This document shows, piece by piece, positions 33,817-42,714 of a stretch of 64,000 nt of DNA (positions are counted from its first letter, which is position 1; each line of letters starts with the position of its first letter). The DNA is taken from NCBI GenBank assembly GCA_043810615.1, contig JBDROA010000092.1:1-64000 (forward strand). The letters run 5' to 3'. The DNA is from VGBK01 sp043810615 (GTDB lineage Bacteria; Actinomycetota; Acidimicrobiia; Spongiisociales; UBA11373). The notes beneath the pieces are model-generated. The model was not told the origin of the DNA and ran no database searches. It saw only the letters and a list, made by a program, of their open reading frames with translations. A program made the translations under genes and the position numbers.

Positions 33817-34563
33817 TCAGACGGCGCCGGGGCGGGCCGCGCTCCGGGGGTGGGGCTCCATGGCGTTCCCCAGCAGACGGCGCCGGAAGGGGAAGGCCAC
33901 CAGCATCCCGAAGAGGAACCCGGCCACGTGTGCCTCCCAGGCGATCCCGTTAGCGTCGCCGACCAGGAGGAACTGGCTCAGGAACCAAAGGCCCAGGAAG
34001 AAGACGGCGGGGATGGCGACGATGCGAAAGAGGATCAGCGTCAGCACGAGGTGCCGGGGGAAGAGCACCAGGTAGGCTCCCATGACCCCGGCGATCGCTC
34101 CGCTGGCCCCCACCAGCGGCACCGTGGTCTCCGGGTTGGCCCACACGAAGCCGGCGGTGGCGGCCACCCCGGAAGCGGCGTAGAGCAGCAAGTACCCGGG
34201 CCCGCCGAAGGCCTCCTCGACGTTGTTGCCGAAGATCCACAGACTCCACATGTTGAAGAGCAGGTGGAGGATGCCGCCGTGGAGAAACATCGACATCACC
34301 ACGGACAGCCAGACGTTCTTCGCCGGGAACACGGGGCGGGAGGGCTCGTCCTCGCAGAACCCCTCGAGGATCTCGTCGCGGTCGAGCGGGTCGCCGGTGG
34401 TGATCTCGCAGGCGATGGCGGCCCGCTCGTAGAGGAACTCGACCTCCTCCGTGCTGCCCGATGGGGGCTGCACGGCGGAGTACACCAGCACGCACGCGGC
34501 GATCAGTCCCCAGGTGAGGAAGGGGCGGGCGCGGGTGGGGTTGATGTCGCGGATCGGCAGCAA
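33817..34563 (-). CDS. Rhomboid-family intramembrane serine protease
   Basis: 248 residues, six helices. LHGGILHLLFNMWSLWIFG holds the conserved HxxxN in helix 2, the catalytic Ser is in VGASGAIAGVMGAY (about 144), and the catalytic His in AHVAGFLFGM (about 210). It cleaves membrane helices. A long extracytoplasmic loop between helices 1 and 2 carries two Cys. The start is TTG at 34563 with an AGGAAGCGG ribosome site; no nearer ATG or GTG fits the N-terminus (LPIRDINPTRARP). Confidence 0.9.
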   Translation of the reverse strand: MLPIRDINPTRARPFLTWGLIAACVLVYSAVQPPSGSTEEVEFLYERAAIACEITTGDPLDRDEILEGFCEDEPSRPVFPAKNVWLSVVMSMFLHGGILHLLFNMWSLWIFGNNVEEAFGGPGYLLLYAASGVAATAGFVWANPETTVPLVGASGAIAGVMGAYLVLFPRHLVLTLILFRIVAIPAVFFLGLWFLSQFLLVGDANGIAWEAHVAGFLFGMLVAFPFRRRLLGNAMEPHPRSAARPGAV

Positions 34564-34589
34564 AACCGCTTCCTGTCCCTCTGTGGGGG

Positions 34590-34595
34590 GATAAT
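34590..34595 (+). promoter_or_regulatory. -10 box heading the tlyA-nadK-recN operon
   Basis: GATAAT, 6 bases, ATG at 34602. Confidence 0.5.
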
Positions 34596-34601
34596 GCTGT
34601 C

Positions 34602-34742
34602 ATGGATACTACGCCGCTCGACTCCATGCTACGGGCCCTCGAGGACGCCGACCCGGCCGAAGCCCCCGATCTGGCCGACGCCGTCGCCCGCGTCCTCGGG
34701 GATTGGCTCGATCCGCTGCGCCATTCCGAGGGGGCCCGCTGA
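34602..34742 (+). CDS. 46-residue protein upstream of tlyA
   Basis: ATG, 46 codons (starting MDTTPLDSMLRALEDA), TGA. Helical and acidic. It is leaderless after GATAAT and its TGA overlaps the apparent CTG start of tlyA. In Mycobacterium a small conserved protein (Rv1693) occupies the same slot between the HAD phosphatase and tlyA, so this is likely its counterpart; identity is inferred from position, not from sequence matching. Confidence 0.6.
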   Translation: MDTTPLDSMLRALEDADPAEAPDLADAVARVLGDWLDPLRHSEGAR

Positions 34743-35521
34743 CCCGCCGCCGGCTCGACCTCGAACTCGTGCGGCGCGGCCTGGCCTCCACCCGCACCAC
34801 GGCGCAGCGGCTGATCGCCGCCGGCCGGGTCGTGGTCCACGGTGTGCCCGAGCCGCGCCCGGCCACTCTGGTCGACCAGCAGGCCGCCGTGTCGGTGACC
34901 GACGACGGGCCCCGGTGGGCGAGCCGGGGGGGCGTGAAGCTGGCCGCGGCTCTCGAGTCTCTCGGAGTGGACTGCGCGGGGCGGCGCTGCCTCGACGTGG
35001 GGGCCTCCACCGGGGGGTTCACCGATGTGCTCCTCGTCCGCGGGGCCGAGACGGTGACCGCGGTTGACGTGGGGTACGGGCAACTGGCGTGGCGGCTGCG
35101 CTCCGACCCGCGGGTGGCCGTTTTCGACCGCACCAACTTCCGCCTGGCCGACCCGGCGGCCCTGGGCGCCCCGTTCGACCTGGTGACCGCCGACGTGTCG
35201 TTCATCTCCCTCCGGCTCCTGGCCCCAAACCTGGCGGCTTGCGGCCGGCCCGGCACGGAGTACGTTGTGCTGGTGAAACCGCAGTTCGAGGTGGGCCGCC
35301 GCCAGGTGCGCCGCGGCGGGCTGGTCACCGATTCGCAAATGCATCGCTTCGCCCTCCAGGGGGTGGCCGACGGCTTCGCCGCCGCCGGCCTGGGCACCAA
35401 AGGCGCCCACCCCTCGCCCATCACCGGGGCCACGGGCAATCGGGAGTTCTTCCTCCATGCCGTGTGGGGCCGCGCGCTGCAGCCGGCCACACCGTCATTC
35501 GATGAGGTGGTGCTGTCGTGA
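34739..35521 (+). CDS. tlyA: TlyA-family rRNA 2'-O-methyltransferase
   Basis: 260 residues from a CTG at 34739 that overlaps the upstream TGA (CTGA). An N-terminal S4 RNA-binding domain (RRRLDLELVRRGLASTRTTAQ) is followed by the Rossmann methyltransferase: LDVGASTGGFTDVLL (SAM site), TADVSFISL and LVKPQFEVGRR. TlyA methylates 16S/23S rRNA and its loss causes capreomycin resistance in mycobacteria. The alternative start TTG at 34703 would add 12 residues of unrelated character. No ATG or GTG fits. Confidence 0.87.
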   Translation: MTRRRLDLELVRRGLASTRTTAQRLIAAGRVVVHGVPEPRPATLVDQQAAVSVTDDGPRWASRGGVKLAAALESLGVDCAGRRCLDVGASTGGFTDVLLVRGAETVTAVDVGYGQLAWRLRSDPRVAVFDRTNFRLADPAALGAPFDLVTADVSFISLRLLAPNLAACGRPGTEYVVLVKPQFEVGRRQVRRGGLVTDSQMHRFALQGVADGFAAAGLGTKGAHPSPITGATGNREFFLHAVWGRALQPATPSFDEVVLS

Positions 35522-36351
35522 GGCTGGCGTTGGTGGTCCATCCCGACCGGGAGAGCGCCGCGGCCCTCGCCGCCGACCTGGTGGCCCGGGCTGCGCGGCG
35601 GGGTATCGAGGTGTCGGCCCTCTCCCACGACGCTCGCCGTGTGCCCGGCACCGTTCTGCGCCCCGCGGACACCCCGCTGCGGGCCGACGTGGTGGTGGCC
35701 GTGGGAGGAGACGGCACCATGCTCGAGGCGGTGCGGGTAGCGCTGGACGCCGACTTGCCCGTCCTCGGGGTGAACGCCGGGCACGTCGGGTTCTTGACTC
35801 GCGTAGAGCCCGGCCGCATCGACGTCGCCCTCGACGCGCTGGCGGCAGGCGGCTGGGCCGAATCGCGGCGCATGACCCTGTGCGCCCGCGTCCAAGGCCG
35901 TCCGGATGCGGTTGGCCTCAACGACGTGGTGGTGGAGAAGGCAGTCAGCCAGCACGTGGTGAAGATCTCGGTGGTGGTGGGGGCCGAGCGCCTGGTGTCG
36001 TACCGGGCCGACGGGGTGGTAGTGGCCACACCCACCGGTTCCACCGCCTACACGTTCTCGGCGGGGGGCCCTCTGGTGGACCCCGAATTGGAGGCTCTGG
36101 TGGTCACGGCCGTGGCCCCGCACAACCTGTTCGCCCGCCCCATCGTCTTTCGCCCCGACGTCGGCCTCCGGCTCACGGTCGACGACGACCGCCCAGCGCG
36201 GGTGAACGTGGACGGCCGCACGCTGGCCGTTCTCGCCCCCGGCGAGGAGGTCGCGGTGTCCCGGGGGGAAAGGGCGGCTCGTTTCGTGGAGTTGTGGCCG
36301 CGCCACTTCGCCGTATCGGTGCGTGAGCGGTTTCACCTGCACGATGCTTGA
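35518..36351 (+). CDS. nadK: NAD kinase
   Basis: 277 residues. GGDGTMLEAVR (about 63) is the diphosphate/phosphate-transfer motif, NDVVVEKA and DGVVVATPTGSTAYTFSAGGPLV (about 165-185) form the NAD site. It makes NADP from NAD with ATP or polyphosphate. GTG start overlaps the tlyA stop; order tlyA-nadK-recN is the same as in mycobacteria. Confidence 0.95.
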   Translation: MRLALVVHPDRESAAALAADLVARAARRGIEVSALSHDARRVPGTVLRPADTPLRADVVVAVGGDGTMLEAVRVALDADLPVLGVNAGHVGFLTRVEPGRIDVALDALAAGGWAESRRMTLCARVQGRPDAVGLNDVVVEKAVSQHVVKISVVVGAERLVSYRADGVVVATPTGSTAYTFSAGGPLVDPELEALVVTAVAPHNLFARPIVFRPDVGLRLTVDDDRPARVNVDGRTLAVLAPGEEVAVSRGERAARFVELWPRHFAVSVRERFHLHDA

Positions 36352-37963
36352 CGAACTGCTGGTGGAGAACCTGGGCCTCATCGCCCGTGCCCGCCTGGAG
36401 CCCGGTGCGGGGCTGGTGGCGGTGACCGGGGAAACCGGAGCCGGCAAGACCCTCCTGCTGGGGGCGCTGCGACTGCTTCGGGGCGACACCGCCCGCAGCG
36501 ACCGCATCGGCCCCGCCGGATCGGAGACCCGGGTGGAGGGACGCTTCGTGGCCGAAGAAGGGGAGATCGTGGTGGCCCGCCGGGTGGAGGAGGGCCGCTC
36601 CCGGGCCTACCTCGACGGGTCCATGGTCCCGTTGCGGGTGTTGGAAGAGCGCCTGCGCGGGGTCGTCGAGATCGTCGCTCAGCACGAGCACGTGGCCCTG
36701 GGCCGCGAGGCGGCGCTGCGCCCCATCGTCGATGGGGCGCTCGACGAGGCCGGGAGGACGGCTCTGGCGGCCTATGGGGACGCCTGGGAGCGGTGGCAGG
36801 CGGTTCGCTCCGATCAGGTTGCATTGGGGGGCGACCGGCGGGCGTTGGAGCGCGAACTCGACCTCACCCGGCACCAGGCCCGCGAGATCGCCGGCGCCGG
36901 GGTCGTCTCGGGCGAGGACCGGTCCCTGGCCGAGCAGGTGGAGCGGCTGCGCCACGCCCAGGAGATCGCTGAGGCGCTCTCTGCGGCCCACGCCGTCCTC
37001 AGCGCCGACGGCGCCGTCGCCGACTCCCTGGGGGAGGTGGTGGCCGGGCTGCGGCGGGCGGCCGGGTTCGACGCCGACCTGCAGGAGGCCGCCAGCCGGG
37101 CGGCGGCCCTGGCCGAGGAGGCGGCCGATCTGGCCGCCGACCTGCGACGGCGTGGGGAAGGGGCGGAGCACGACCCCGGGGCCCTCGACACGGCGCAGCA
37201 GCGGCTGGCAGTCCTGGCCGACCTGCGCCGGAAGTACGGGGAGACCCTCGAGGAGGTGCTGGCCTTCGGCGAGGCGGCTCGCCAACGCGCCGAGACCGTG
37301 GCGGGTCTGTTGGAGCGGGCCGACTCCCTCGCCACCGAGGCGGCGGACGCCGAAGCGATGGTGGCGGCGCGGGGAGCCGAACTCGGTGCGGCGCGCACCG
37401 CCGCCGGGGAATGCCTGGCCTCCGCGGCCGAGAGCCACCTGCGGGAACTGGGCTTCCGCTCGCCGGTGCTCCGGGTGACGGTGGTGCCCGCGGCTCCCGG
37501 GCGCAGTGGGGCCGACCGCCTGGAACTGCTCTTCGCCTCCGACGCCGGACTGGAGCCCGGCCCCGTGGCCCGGGTAGCCAGCGGGGGCGAGCTCAGCCGC
37601 CTGGTGCTGGCGGTGCACCTGGCCGCCGGGGTGGGGGAGGCGCCCGTGGTGGCCTTCGACGAGATAGATGCGGGCATCGGGGGAGCGACTGCTCTGGCCA
37701 TGGGCGAGAAGCTGGCGGCGTTGGCGGCCGGACGACAGGTGCTGGTGGTCACTCACCTGCCTCAGGTGGCGGCCTTCGCCGACACGCATCTGGTGGTCGA
37801 CCGCGAGGGCAGCCGGGCCACGGTGCGCCGGGTGGAGGGCGAGGAGCGACTGAGCGAGCTGACCCGGATGCTCGGCGGGCTGCCCGCCAGCGAGCGCGGC
37901 CGGGGGCACGCCGCCGAGTTGGTGGAGGCCGCGGCCGGCCGGCGCGCCGCCGCCGGACGGTGA
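36344..37963 (+). CDS. recN: DNA repair ATPase RecN
   Basis: 539 residues, an SMC-like protein. Walker A GETGAGKTLLL (about 30), two coiled-coil arms with a hinge (about 150-370), and the C-terminal lobe with signature ASGGELSRLVLAVHLA (about 413) and Walker B VVAFDEIDAGIGG (about 438). It acts early in double-strand break repair. ATG at 36344 overlaps nadK by eight bases. Confidence 0.93.
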   Translation: MLDELLVENLGLIARARLEPGAGLVAVTGETGAGKTLLLGALRLLRGDTARSDRIGPAGSETRVEGRFVAEEGEIVVARRVEEGRSRAYLDGSMVPLRVLEERLRGVVEIVAQHEHVALGREAALRPIVDGALDEAGRTALAAYGDAWERWQAVRSDQVALGGDRRALERELDLTRHQAREIAGAGVVSGEDRSLAEQVERLRHAQEIAEALSAAHAVLSADGAVADSLGEVVAGLRRAAGFDADLQEAASRAAALAEEAADLAADLRRRGEGAEHDPGALDTAQQRLAVLADLRRKYGETLEEVLAFGEAARQRAETVAGLLERADSLATEAADAEAMVAARGAELGAARTAAGECLASAAESHLRELGFRSPVLRVTVVPAAPGRSGADRLELLFASDAGLEPGPVARVASGGELSRLVLAVHLAAGVGEAPVVAFDEIDAGIGGATALAMGEKLAALAAGRQVLVVTHLPQVAAFADTHLVVDREGSRATVRRVEGEERLSELTRMLGGLPASERGRGHAAELVEAAAGRRAAAGR

Positions 37964-37990
37964 GCCGCCGACGAGGGCCGCGATGCTACG

Positions 37991-39670
37991 ATGCCCCAGC
38001 CGACCGGGGACTACACGGGTGTGACTAAGTATGTGTTTGTCACCGGAGGGGTGACCTCCAGCCTCGGGAAGGGGATCACCGCCGCTTCCCTGGGGCGTCT
38101 GCTGCGGGCCCGCGGCTTGCGGGTGGTCAATCAGAAGATCGACCCGTACATCAACGTCGATCCCGGCACCATGAACCCGTTCCAGCACGGGGAGGTCTTC
38201 GTCACCGACGACGGCGGGGAGACCGACCTCGATCTCGGCCACTACGAGCGCTTCACCGGGATCAGCCTGCGGCGCGACTCCAACGTCACCACCGGCTCGG
38301 TGTACCTGGCGGTGATCCAGAAGGAGCGGCGGGGCGACTTCCTGGGCGACACCGTTCAGGTGATCCCCCACATCACGAACGAGATCAAGAGCCGCATCCG
38401 CCGGCTGGGAGAGCGCACCGAGGCCGACGTGGTGATCACCGAGGTGGGCGGCACGGTGGGCGACATCGAGATCCTGCCATTCCTCGAGGCGGTGCGGCAG
38501 TTCCGCAACGATGTGGGCCCGGGCAACTCGGCCTCCATCCACGTGACCCTGGCCCCGTACATCGCACCCAGCGAGGAGATGAAGACCAAGCCGACGCAGC
38601 ACAGCGTGGCCGAACTGCGCAGCCGGGGCATCGTCCCCGACGCCATCGTGGTGCGCAGCGACCGGCCGATCGACGATGCCGCCCGGCGCAAGATCAGCCT
38701 CTTCTGCGATGTGCCCCTCGAGGCGGTCATCAACGCCCCCGACGCGCCCAACATCTACGCCGTTCCCCTGAGGCTGCACGAGGGCGGCCTGGACGCGGTC
38801 ATCTGCCGGCGCCTGGGCCTGCACGGCGGTGCCCCCGACCTGGCAGTGTGGCGCGCCATGGTGGCCCGTCTGGTCGCCGCCACCGAGGAGGTCACGATCG
38901 GCCTGGTGGGCAAGTACGTGGACCTGCCCGACGCCTACCTATCGGTGGTCGAGGCGCTGCGCCACGGGGCCCTGGCCTGCGACACCCGGCTCGACTTGCG
39001 CTGGATCCCCAGCGATGAGGTCGACGGGCTGCTGGCCGGCTCGTACCTCGAGGGGGTGGACGGCATCGTGGTGCCCGGCGGGTTCGGGGTCCGGGGGATC
39101 GAAGGGAAGATCGCCGCGGTTCGCCACGCCCGGGAGAACGGCATCCCCTTCCTGGGGCTGTGCCTGGGCCTGCAGTGCGCCGTCATCGAGTACGCCCGGC
39201 ACCGTCTGGGACTCACCGACGCCCACAGCTCCGAGTTCGACCCCACCACGCTGCATCCGGTCATCGACCTCCTCGAGGAGCAGCAGGCGGTCGAGGACAT
39301 AGGGGGCACGATGCGCCTGGGCCTCTATGCCGCCCGCCTGGCCGAAGGCTCGCTGGCGCGCCGCCTGTACGGCGAGGAGCTCATCTACGAGCGGCACCGC
39401 CATCGCTACGAAGTCAACAACCGTTTCCGAGCCGACCTGGAGGCGGCGGGGCTGGGCCTGTCGGGCGTCTCTCCCGACGGCCGTCTGGTCGAGATCATCG
39501 AACTGCCCGGCCATCCGTACTTCGTCGCCTCCCAGTTCCATCCGGAGTTCAAGTCGCGGCCGGACGCTCCCCACCCTCTGTTCGCCGGGCTGATGCGGGC
39601 CGCCCGGGCGCACCGCCGCCAGCGGAGCGCCCCCTCCGGGGAGCGCCCTCGCGTGGCCGACCGGGGCTGA
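37991..39670 (+). CDS. pyrG: CTP synthase
   Basis: 559 residues. The synthetase half begins KYVFVTGGVTSSLGKG (P-loop) and holds the conserved DPYINVDPGTMNPFQHGEVF segment; the class I glutaminase half has the nucleophile Cys in GLCLGLQ (about 390) and the His-Glu pair in FHPEFKSRP. It makes CTP from UTP, glutamine and ATP. The GTG at 38021 would give the more usual N-terminus (VTKYVF); the ATG at 37991 adds ten residues, as in mycobacterial PyrG. A TACGAT box ends at 37990. Confidence 0.95.
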   Translation: MPQPTGDYTGVTKYVFVTGGVTSSLGKGITAASLGRLLRARGLRVVNQKIDPYINVDPGTMNPFQHGEVFVTDDGGETDLDLGHYERFTGISLRRDSNVTTGSVYLAVIQKERRGDFLGDTVQVIPHITNEIKSRIRRLGERTEADVVITEVGGTVGDIEILPFLEAVRQFRNDVGPGNSASIHVTLAPYIAPSEEMKTKPTQHSVAELRSRGIVPDAIVVRSDRPIDDAARRKISLFCDVPLEAVINAPDAPNIYAVPLRLHEGGLDAVICRRLGLHGGAPDLAVWRAMVARLVAATEEVTIGLVGKYVDLPDAYLSVVEALRHGALACDTRLDLRWIPSDEVDGLLAGSYLEGVDGIVVPGGFGVRGIEGKIAAVRHARENGIPFLGLCLGLQCAVIEYARHRLGLTDAHSSEFDPTTLHPVIDLLEEQQAVEDIGGTMRLGLYAARLAEGSLARRLYGEELIYERHRHRYEVNNRFRADLEAAGLGLSGVSPDGRLVEIIELPGHPYFVASQFHPEFKSRPDAPHPLFAGLMRAARAHRRQRSAPSGERPRVADRG

Positions 39671-39673
39671 GGC

Positions 39674-40222
39674 GTGGTGAGCCCGGGGGGCCTCCCGCTG
39701 CTGGGCCGCCGCTTTGTGGCGCGCGGGGCATTCATCACCATGGAGCGGAGCTACCACCTGGGCGACGGAGCGGCCTGGACGGCGCGCGACATCGTGCGCC
39801 ACCCCGGGTCGGTGGCAGTCATCCCCTGGGACGGGCGGCAGGTCCATCTGACGCGCCAGTACCGCGCCCCGGTGGGTGGGCCGCTGCTCGAGCTGCCGGC
39901 GGGCAAGCGCGATGTGCCCGGGGAGGACCCCGTCGAGACCGCCCGGCGGGAGTGCGTCGAGGAGGTGGGGCTGCGCCCGGGGCGCCTGACGCTGCTCCAC
40001 GAGGTGTACACCTCTCCCGGGTTCACCGACGAGCTCACCTGGGTGTTCCTGGCTGAGGACCTCGAGGCCGTGCCCGCTGCCCCTCAGGGGATCGAAGAGA
40101 CCGTCGCCACTACGGTGGCCCTCTCCCTGGAGGCGGCTTTCGCCGCACTGACGGAGGGCGGAATCCGTGACGCCAAGACCGTCGTCGGGCTCTACGCCCT
40201 GGCGCGGCACCTGGGCCGATGA
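39674..40222 (+). CDS. NUDIX hydrolase, ADP-ribose pyrophosphatase-like
   Basis: 182 residues. The NUDIX box is ELPAGKRDVPGEDPVETARRECVEEVGL (quoted in part: REXXEEXGL at about 97), with the extra residue before the first Glu typical of actinobacterial ADP-ribose pyrophosphatases; a conserved Pro follows at YTSPGFTDE. It splits ADP-ribose or related nucleotides. GTG start; it overlaps xerD by four bases, the same order as Rv1700-Rv1701. Confidence 0.9.
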   Translation: MVSPGGLPLLGRRFVARGAFITMERSYHLGDGAAWTARDIVRHPGSVAVIPWDGRQVHLTRQYRAPVGGPLLELPAGKRDVPGEDPVETARRECVEEVGLRPGRLTLLHEVYTSPGFTDELTWVFLAEDLEAVPAAPQGIEETVATTVALSLEAAFAALTEGGIRDAKTVVGLYALARHLGR

Positions 40223-41100
40223 GCCTCGAAGATCGCATTGGGGAGTACCTCGCCGCCCTCCGAGCGGAGCGGGGCCTGGCGGTGGCCACAGTGGCCGCCT
40301 ACCGGCGTGACCTGCTGCAGTACGCTGCTCACCTCGCCGGCCGGGAGCCCGACCCGGAAGCAGTGGCCGGCTACGTGACCGCCCTGCACCGGCGCGGGCT
40401 GGCCCCGGCAACGGTGGCGCGTCAGGTCGCCGCCGTCCGCGGGCTCCACCGGTTCCTGGTGGCTGAGGATCTTGCCGCCGCCGACCCCACAGTGTTGCTC
40501 GACAGCCCGCGCCGCGGCGCGGCGTTGCCCAAGGCGCTGCCCGTGGAGGAAGTGATCCGCCTCCTGGAAGCCCCCGATGCGACCACCCCGGACGGGCGGC
40601 GCGACCGGGCCCTTCTCGAATTCCTCTACGCCACGGGCGCCAGGGTCACCGAGGCGGTGGCCCTGGACCAGTTGGACCTCGACCTCGAGGAAGGGACGGC
40701 CCGGCTCACCGGGAAAGGGGACAAGCAGCGGGTGGTGCCGGTGGGCGCCCCGGCGTGCCGAGCGCTTGCGGCCTATCTGCCCGACCGGCTGGCCTGGCGC
40801 CGGCCCGGGCGCGATCCGGGGGCGGTCTTCTTGAACCGGCGGGGCGGACGCCTGAGCCGCCAGGGGGCCTGGGGCATCGTGCGCCGCCACGCCGCGCGAG
40901 CCGGTTTGGGGCCGGTGGTGGTGTCCCCGCACGTTCTGCGCCACTCGGCTGCGACCCACATGGTGGAGGGGGGAGCGGACCTGAGAACCGTACAGGAACT
41001 GCTCGGCCACGCTAGCATCAGCACCACACAGGTATACACCCGAGTATCGCCGCGGCACCTTCTCGAGGTGTACACCGTTTCCCACCCCCGCAGTACCTGA
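40219..41100 (+). CDS. xerD: Site-specific tyrosine recombinase XerD
   Basis: 293 residues, a core-binding SAM-like domain (1-100) and the catalytic domain. The active-site set is complete: Arg142 (ATGARVTE), Lys169, His238 and Arg241 (HVLRHS), His264 (LLGHAS) and Tyr273 (QVYTRV). It resolves chromosome dimers at dif with a partner XerC. It is part of the nudix-xerD segment conserved in actinobacteria and not associated with any mobile element here. Confidence 0.93.
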   Translation: MSLEDRIGEYLAALRAERGLAVATVAAYRRDLLQYAAHLAGREPDPEAVAGYVTALHRRGLAPATVARQVAAVRGLHRFLVAEDLAAADPTVLLDSPRRGAALPKALPVEEVIRLLEAPDATTPDGRRDRALLEFLYATGARVTEAVALDQLDLDLEEGTARLTGKGDKQRVVPVGAPACRALAAYLPDRLAWRRPGRDPGAVFLNRRGGRLSRQGAWGIVRRHAARAGLGPVVVSPHVLRHSAATHMVEGGADLRTVQELLGHASISTTQVYTRVSPRHLLEVYTVSHPRST

Positions 41101-41106
41101 GGCGCA

Positions 41107-41460
41107 ATGACACCTGCAACCTATCCCGAAGCCGAAGCCGTCCTCCACAGGAGCCGTGCCCGCCTGGTGGAGCGGCTGGCCCAGCTGGGTGCCGAGGAGA
41201 CCGGGGAGTTGCGGCCCGATGTGGAGTTCGGCGACGGCTTCGCCGATGCGGCCTCCGCCACGGCCGAGCGCACCGAGGTCCTCGGCCTGGTGGACTCCCT
41301 CAAGAAGAACCTCGACGACGTAGACCTGGCCCTGCGTAGATTGGGGGAGGGCCGTTACGGCATCTGCCTCGGCTGTGGGCATGAGATCGGGGCCGAGCGC
41401 CTCGCCAGCAGGCCGGAATCGACTTACTGCGTCGGGTGCAAATCCAAACCCGGGTCATGA
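41107..41460 (+). CDS. DksA/TraR-type C4 zinc-finger protein
   Basis: 117 residues. A helical N-terminal half (coiled coil about 12-70) and a C4 zinc finger CLGCGHEIGAERLASR...YCVGC (about 87-111). It follows xerD by 6 bases. DksA proteins bind in the RNA polymerase secondary channel; here the usual two Asp at the coiled-coil tip are not obvious, so a DksA-like role is uncertain. In other actinobacteria such proteins lie near lspA and isoleucyl-tRNA synthetase genes. Confidence 0.8.
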   Translation: MTPATYPEAEAVLHRSRARLVERLAQLGAEETGELRPDVEFGDGFADAASATAERTEVLGLVDSLKKNLDDVDLALRRLGEGRYGICLGCGHEIGAERLASRPESTYCVGCKSKPGS

Positions 41461-41469
41461 GCCCGTGAC

Positions 41470-41488
41470 GCGGCCGGACCCCGGCCGC
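41470..41488 (+). terminator. Hairpin between the dksA-like and M50 genes
   Basis: Perfect 8-bp stem GCGGCCGG/CCGGCCGC with a 3-base loop, 9 bases after the stop. It might end the xerD operon or reduce readthrough. Confidence 0.45.
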
Positions 41489-41502
41489 AGCGGGGCGGCG
41501 GG

Positions 41503-42192
41503 ATGATCTCGGACAACCGGGTCCTCGACGTCGCCCTGTTTCTTGCCGTCCTGATCCCCAGCGTCATCTTGCACGAAGTCACCCACGGCTGGGTGGCCGA
41601 GCGTCTGGGGGACCCCACCGCCCGGCGGACGGGGCGTATCACCCTGAACCCTATCCGGCATGTGGACCCCTTCGGATCACTGCTCTTCCCGGCGGTGCTC
41701 GCGTTTGCCGGGCAGAGCGTGTGGGGCTGGGCGCGACCGGTCCCGGTGGAGCCTGCCCGCTTCCGCCGGCCCACGCAAGGGATGGCGCTGGTGGCCATCG
41801 CCGGGCCGACGAGCAACCTGGTGCTGGCCCTGGTGGCGGCGCGCCTGGGCCGTCTGGTCGACCTGCGAGCCGCCGGCGGACCGGGAGCCCTGGGCCGCGG
41901 AGTGTACTGGGAAGGGTTCGACGTGGGGATCCGCACCGGGGCGCTGTGGGGCCGGGTCCTCTTCGCCTTCGTGCTGGTCAACTGCGCCCTGGCCGTCTTC
42001 AACATGCTGCCCATCCCCCCGCTCGACGGCAGCCGCCTGGTCCCTCTGGTCCTCCCGGCACGGGCCCGGGATGCTTTCAATCGGCTGGCTCCCTACGGCT
42101 TCATGCTGCTCTTCCTGCTGATCGTGGCATTCCGCGACGCCCTAGCGTTCGTGGGCACTGCCGTGGGCTGGCTCATGCGGGTGGTGGTGTGA
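41503..42192 (+). CDS. Site-2-type zinc metalloprotease, peptidase M50
   Basis: 229 residues with about six membrane helices. HEVTH (residues 24-28) is the HExxH zinc motif in helix 1, and NMLPIPPLDGSR (about 168) supplies the third ligand (Asp). This short form without a PDZ domain is the FtsH-independent YwhC/Rv1708-region type found in actinobacteria. Substrate unknown. ATG has a GGCGGG site, weak. It overlaps the HD gene by four bases. Confidence 0.88.
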   Translation: MISDNRVLDVALFLAVLIPSVILHEVTHGWVAERLGDPTARRTGRITLNPIRHVDPFGSLLFPAVLAFAGQSVWGWARPVPVEPARFRRPTQGMALVAIAGPTSNLVLALVAARLGRLVDLRAAGGPGALGRGVYWEGFDVGIRTGALWGRVLFAFVLVNCALAVFNMLPIPPLDGSRLVPLVLPARARDAFNRLAPYGFMLLFLLIVAFRDALAFVGTAVGWLMRVVV

Positions 42193-42668
42193 GCGCCGGC
42201 TTGCGGCACCTGGCGCGGCGCTTCTTCGGGGTGCTCGGCGCGGCGCGGCTGAGCCCGGCGGAGCAGGTCGAAGTCTCCCGACTGCTGCGGCCGCCGGAGC
42301 GGGATCTGTTCTGGGGCCAGCGCCCTGCCGACCAGCGGCATGGCCTGGAGTGCGCCCGGACGGCGCTGGGGCGTTGCCCCGGTCGGCCCGACCTGGCCCG
42401 CGCCGCCCTGCTCCACGATGTCGGCAAGCGGCTCGCCGGGCTGGGTGTCGCGGGGCGCACGATGGCCGCCATCCTGGGAGCCCTCCGGCTCCCGGTCAAG
42501 GGCCGTGTCGCGGCCTACCTGGGTCACGGCCCGGCCGGCGCCGCCGACCTGGAGGCAGCCGGAGCCGAAGCGGTGGTGGTGGGCTTCGCCCGGCACCATC
42601 ACGGTTCGTGCCCCGACGACATCCCGGCCGCCGACTGGGAAGAGCTGTGTCGCGCCGACTACGCCTGA
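42189..42668 (+). CDS. HD-domain protein
   Basis: 159 residues. The metal site shows H in DQRHGLECA and the HD pair in ALLHDVGKRLAG (about 74-80), followed by a downstream His-rich segment (VVGFARHHHG). HD proteins hydrolyse phosphoester bonds in nucleotides. GTG start overlapping the M50 gene. It lies where a segregation-related parA gene sits in mycobacteria; the specific substrate is unknown. Confidence 0.8.
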   Translation: MSAGLRHLARRFFGVLGAARLSPAEQVEVSRLLRPPERDLFWGQRPADQRHGLECARTALGRCPGRPDLARAALLHDVGKRLAGLGVAGRTMAAILGALRLPVKGRVAAYLGHGPAGAADLEAAGAEAVVVGFARHHHGSCPDDIPAADWEELCRADYA

Positions 42669-42696
42669 AAGACGGGTCATGGCACGGCGGCGGCAA

Positions 42697-42702
42697 TACG
42701 AT
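42697..42702 (+). promoter_or_regulatory. -10 box of scpA
   Basis: TACGAT, 12 bases, ATG at 42715; a very short leader. Confidence 0.4.
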
Positions 42703-42714
42703 GACTGCCGCGCC

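Noticed and set aside
36173..38824. 883-residue open frame on the - strand
   Set aside because: Shadow of recN and pyrG, both of which carry full motif sets on the + strand.
40219..41100. xerD as a mobile-element integrase
   Set aside because: It lies in a conserved housekeeping block, between nudix and dksA-like genes, with no attachment repeats or phage genes nearby.
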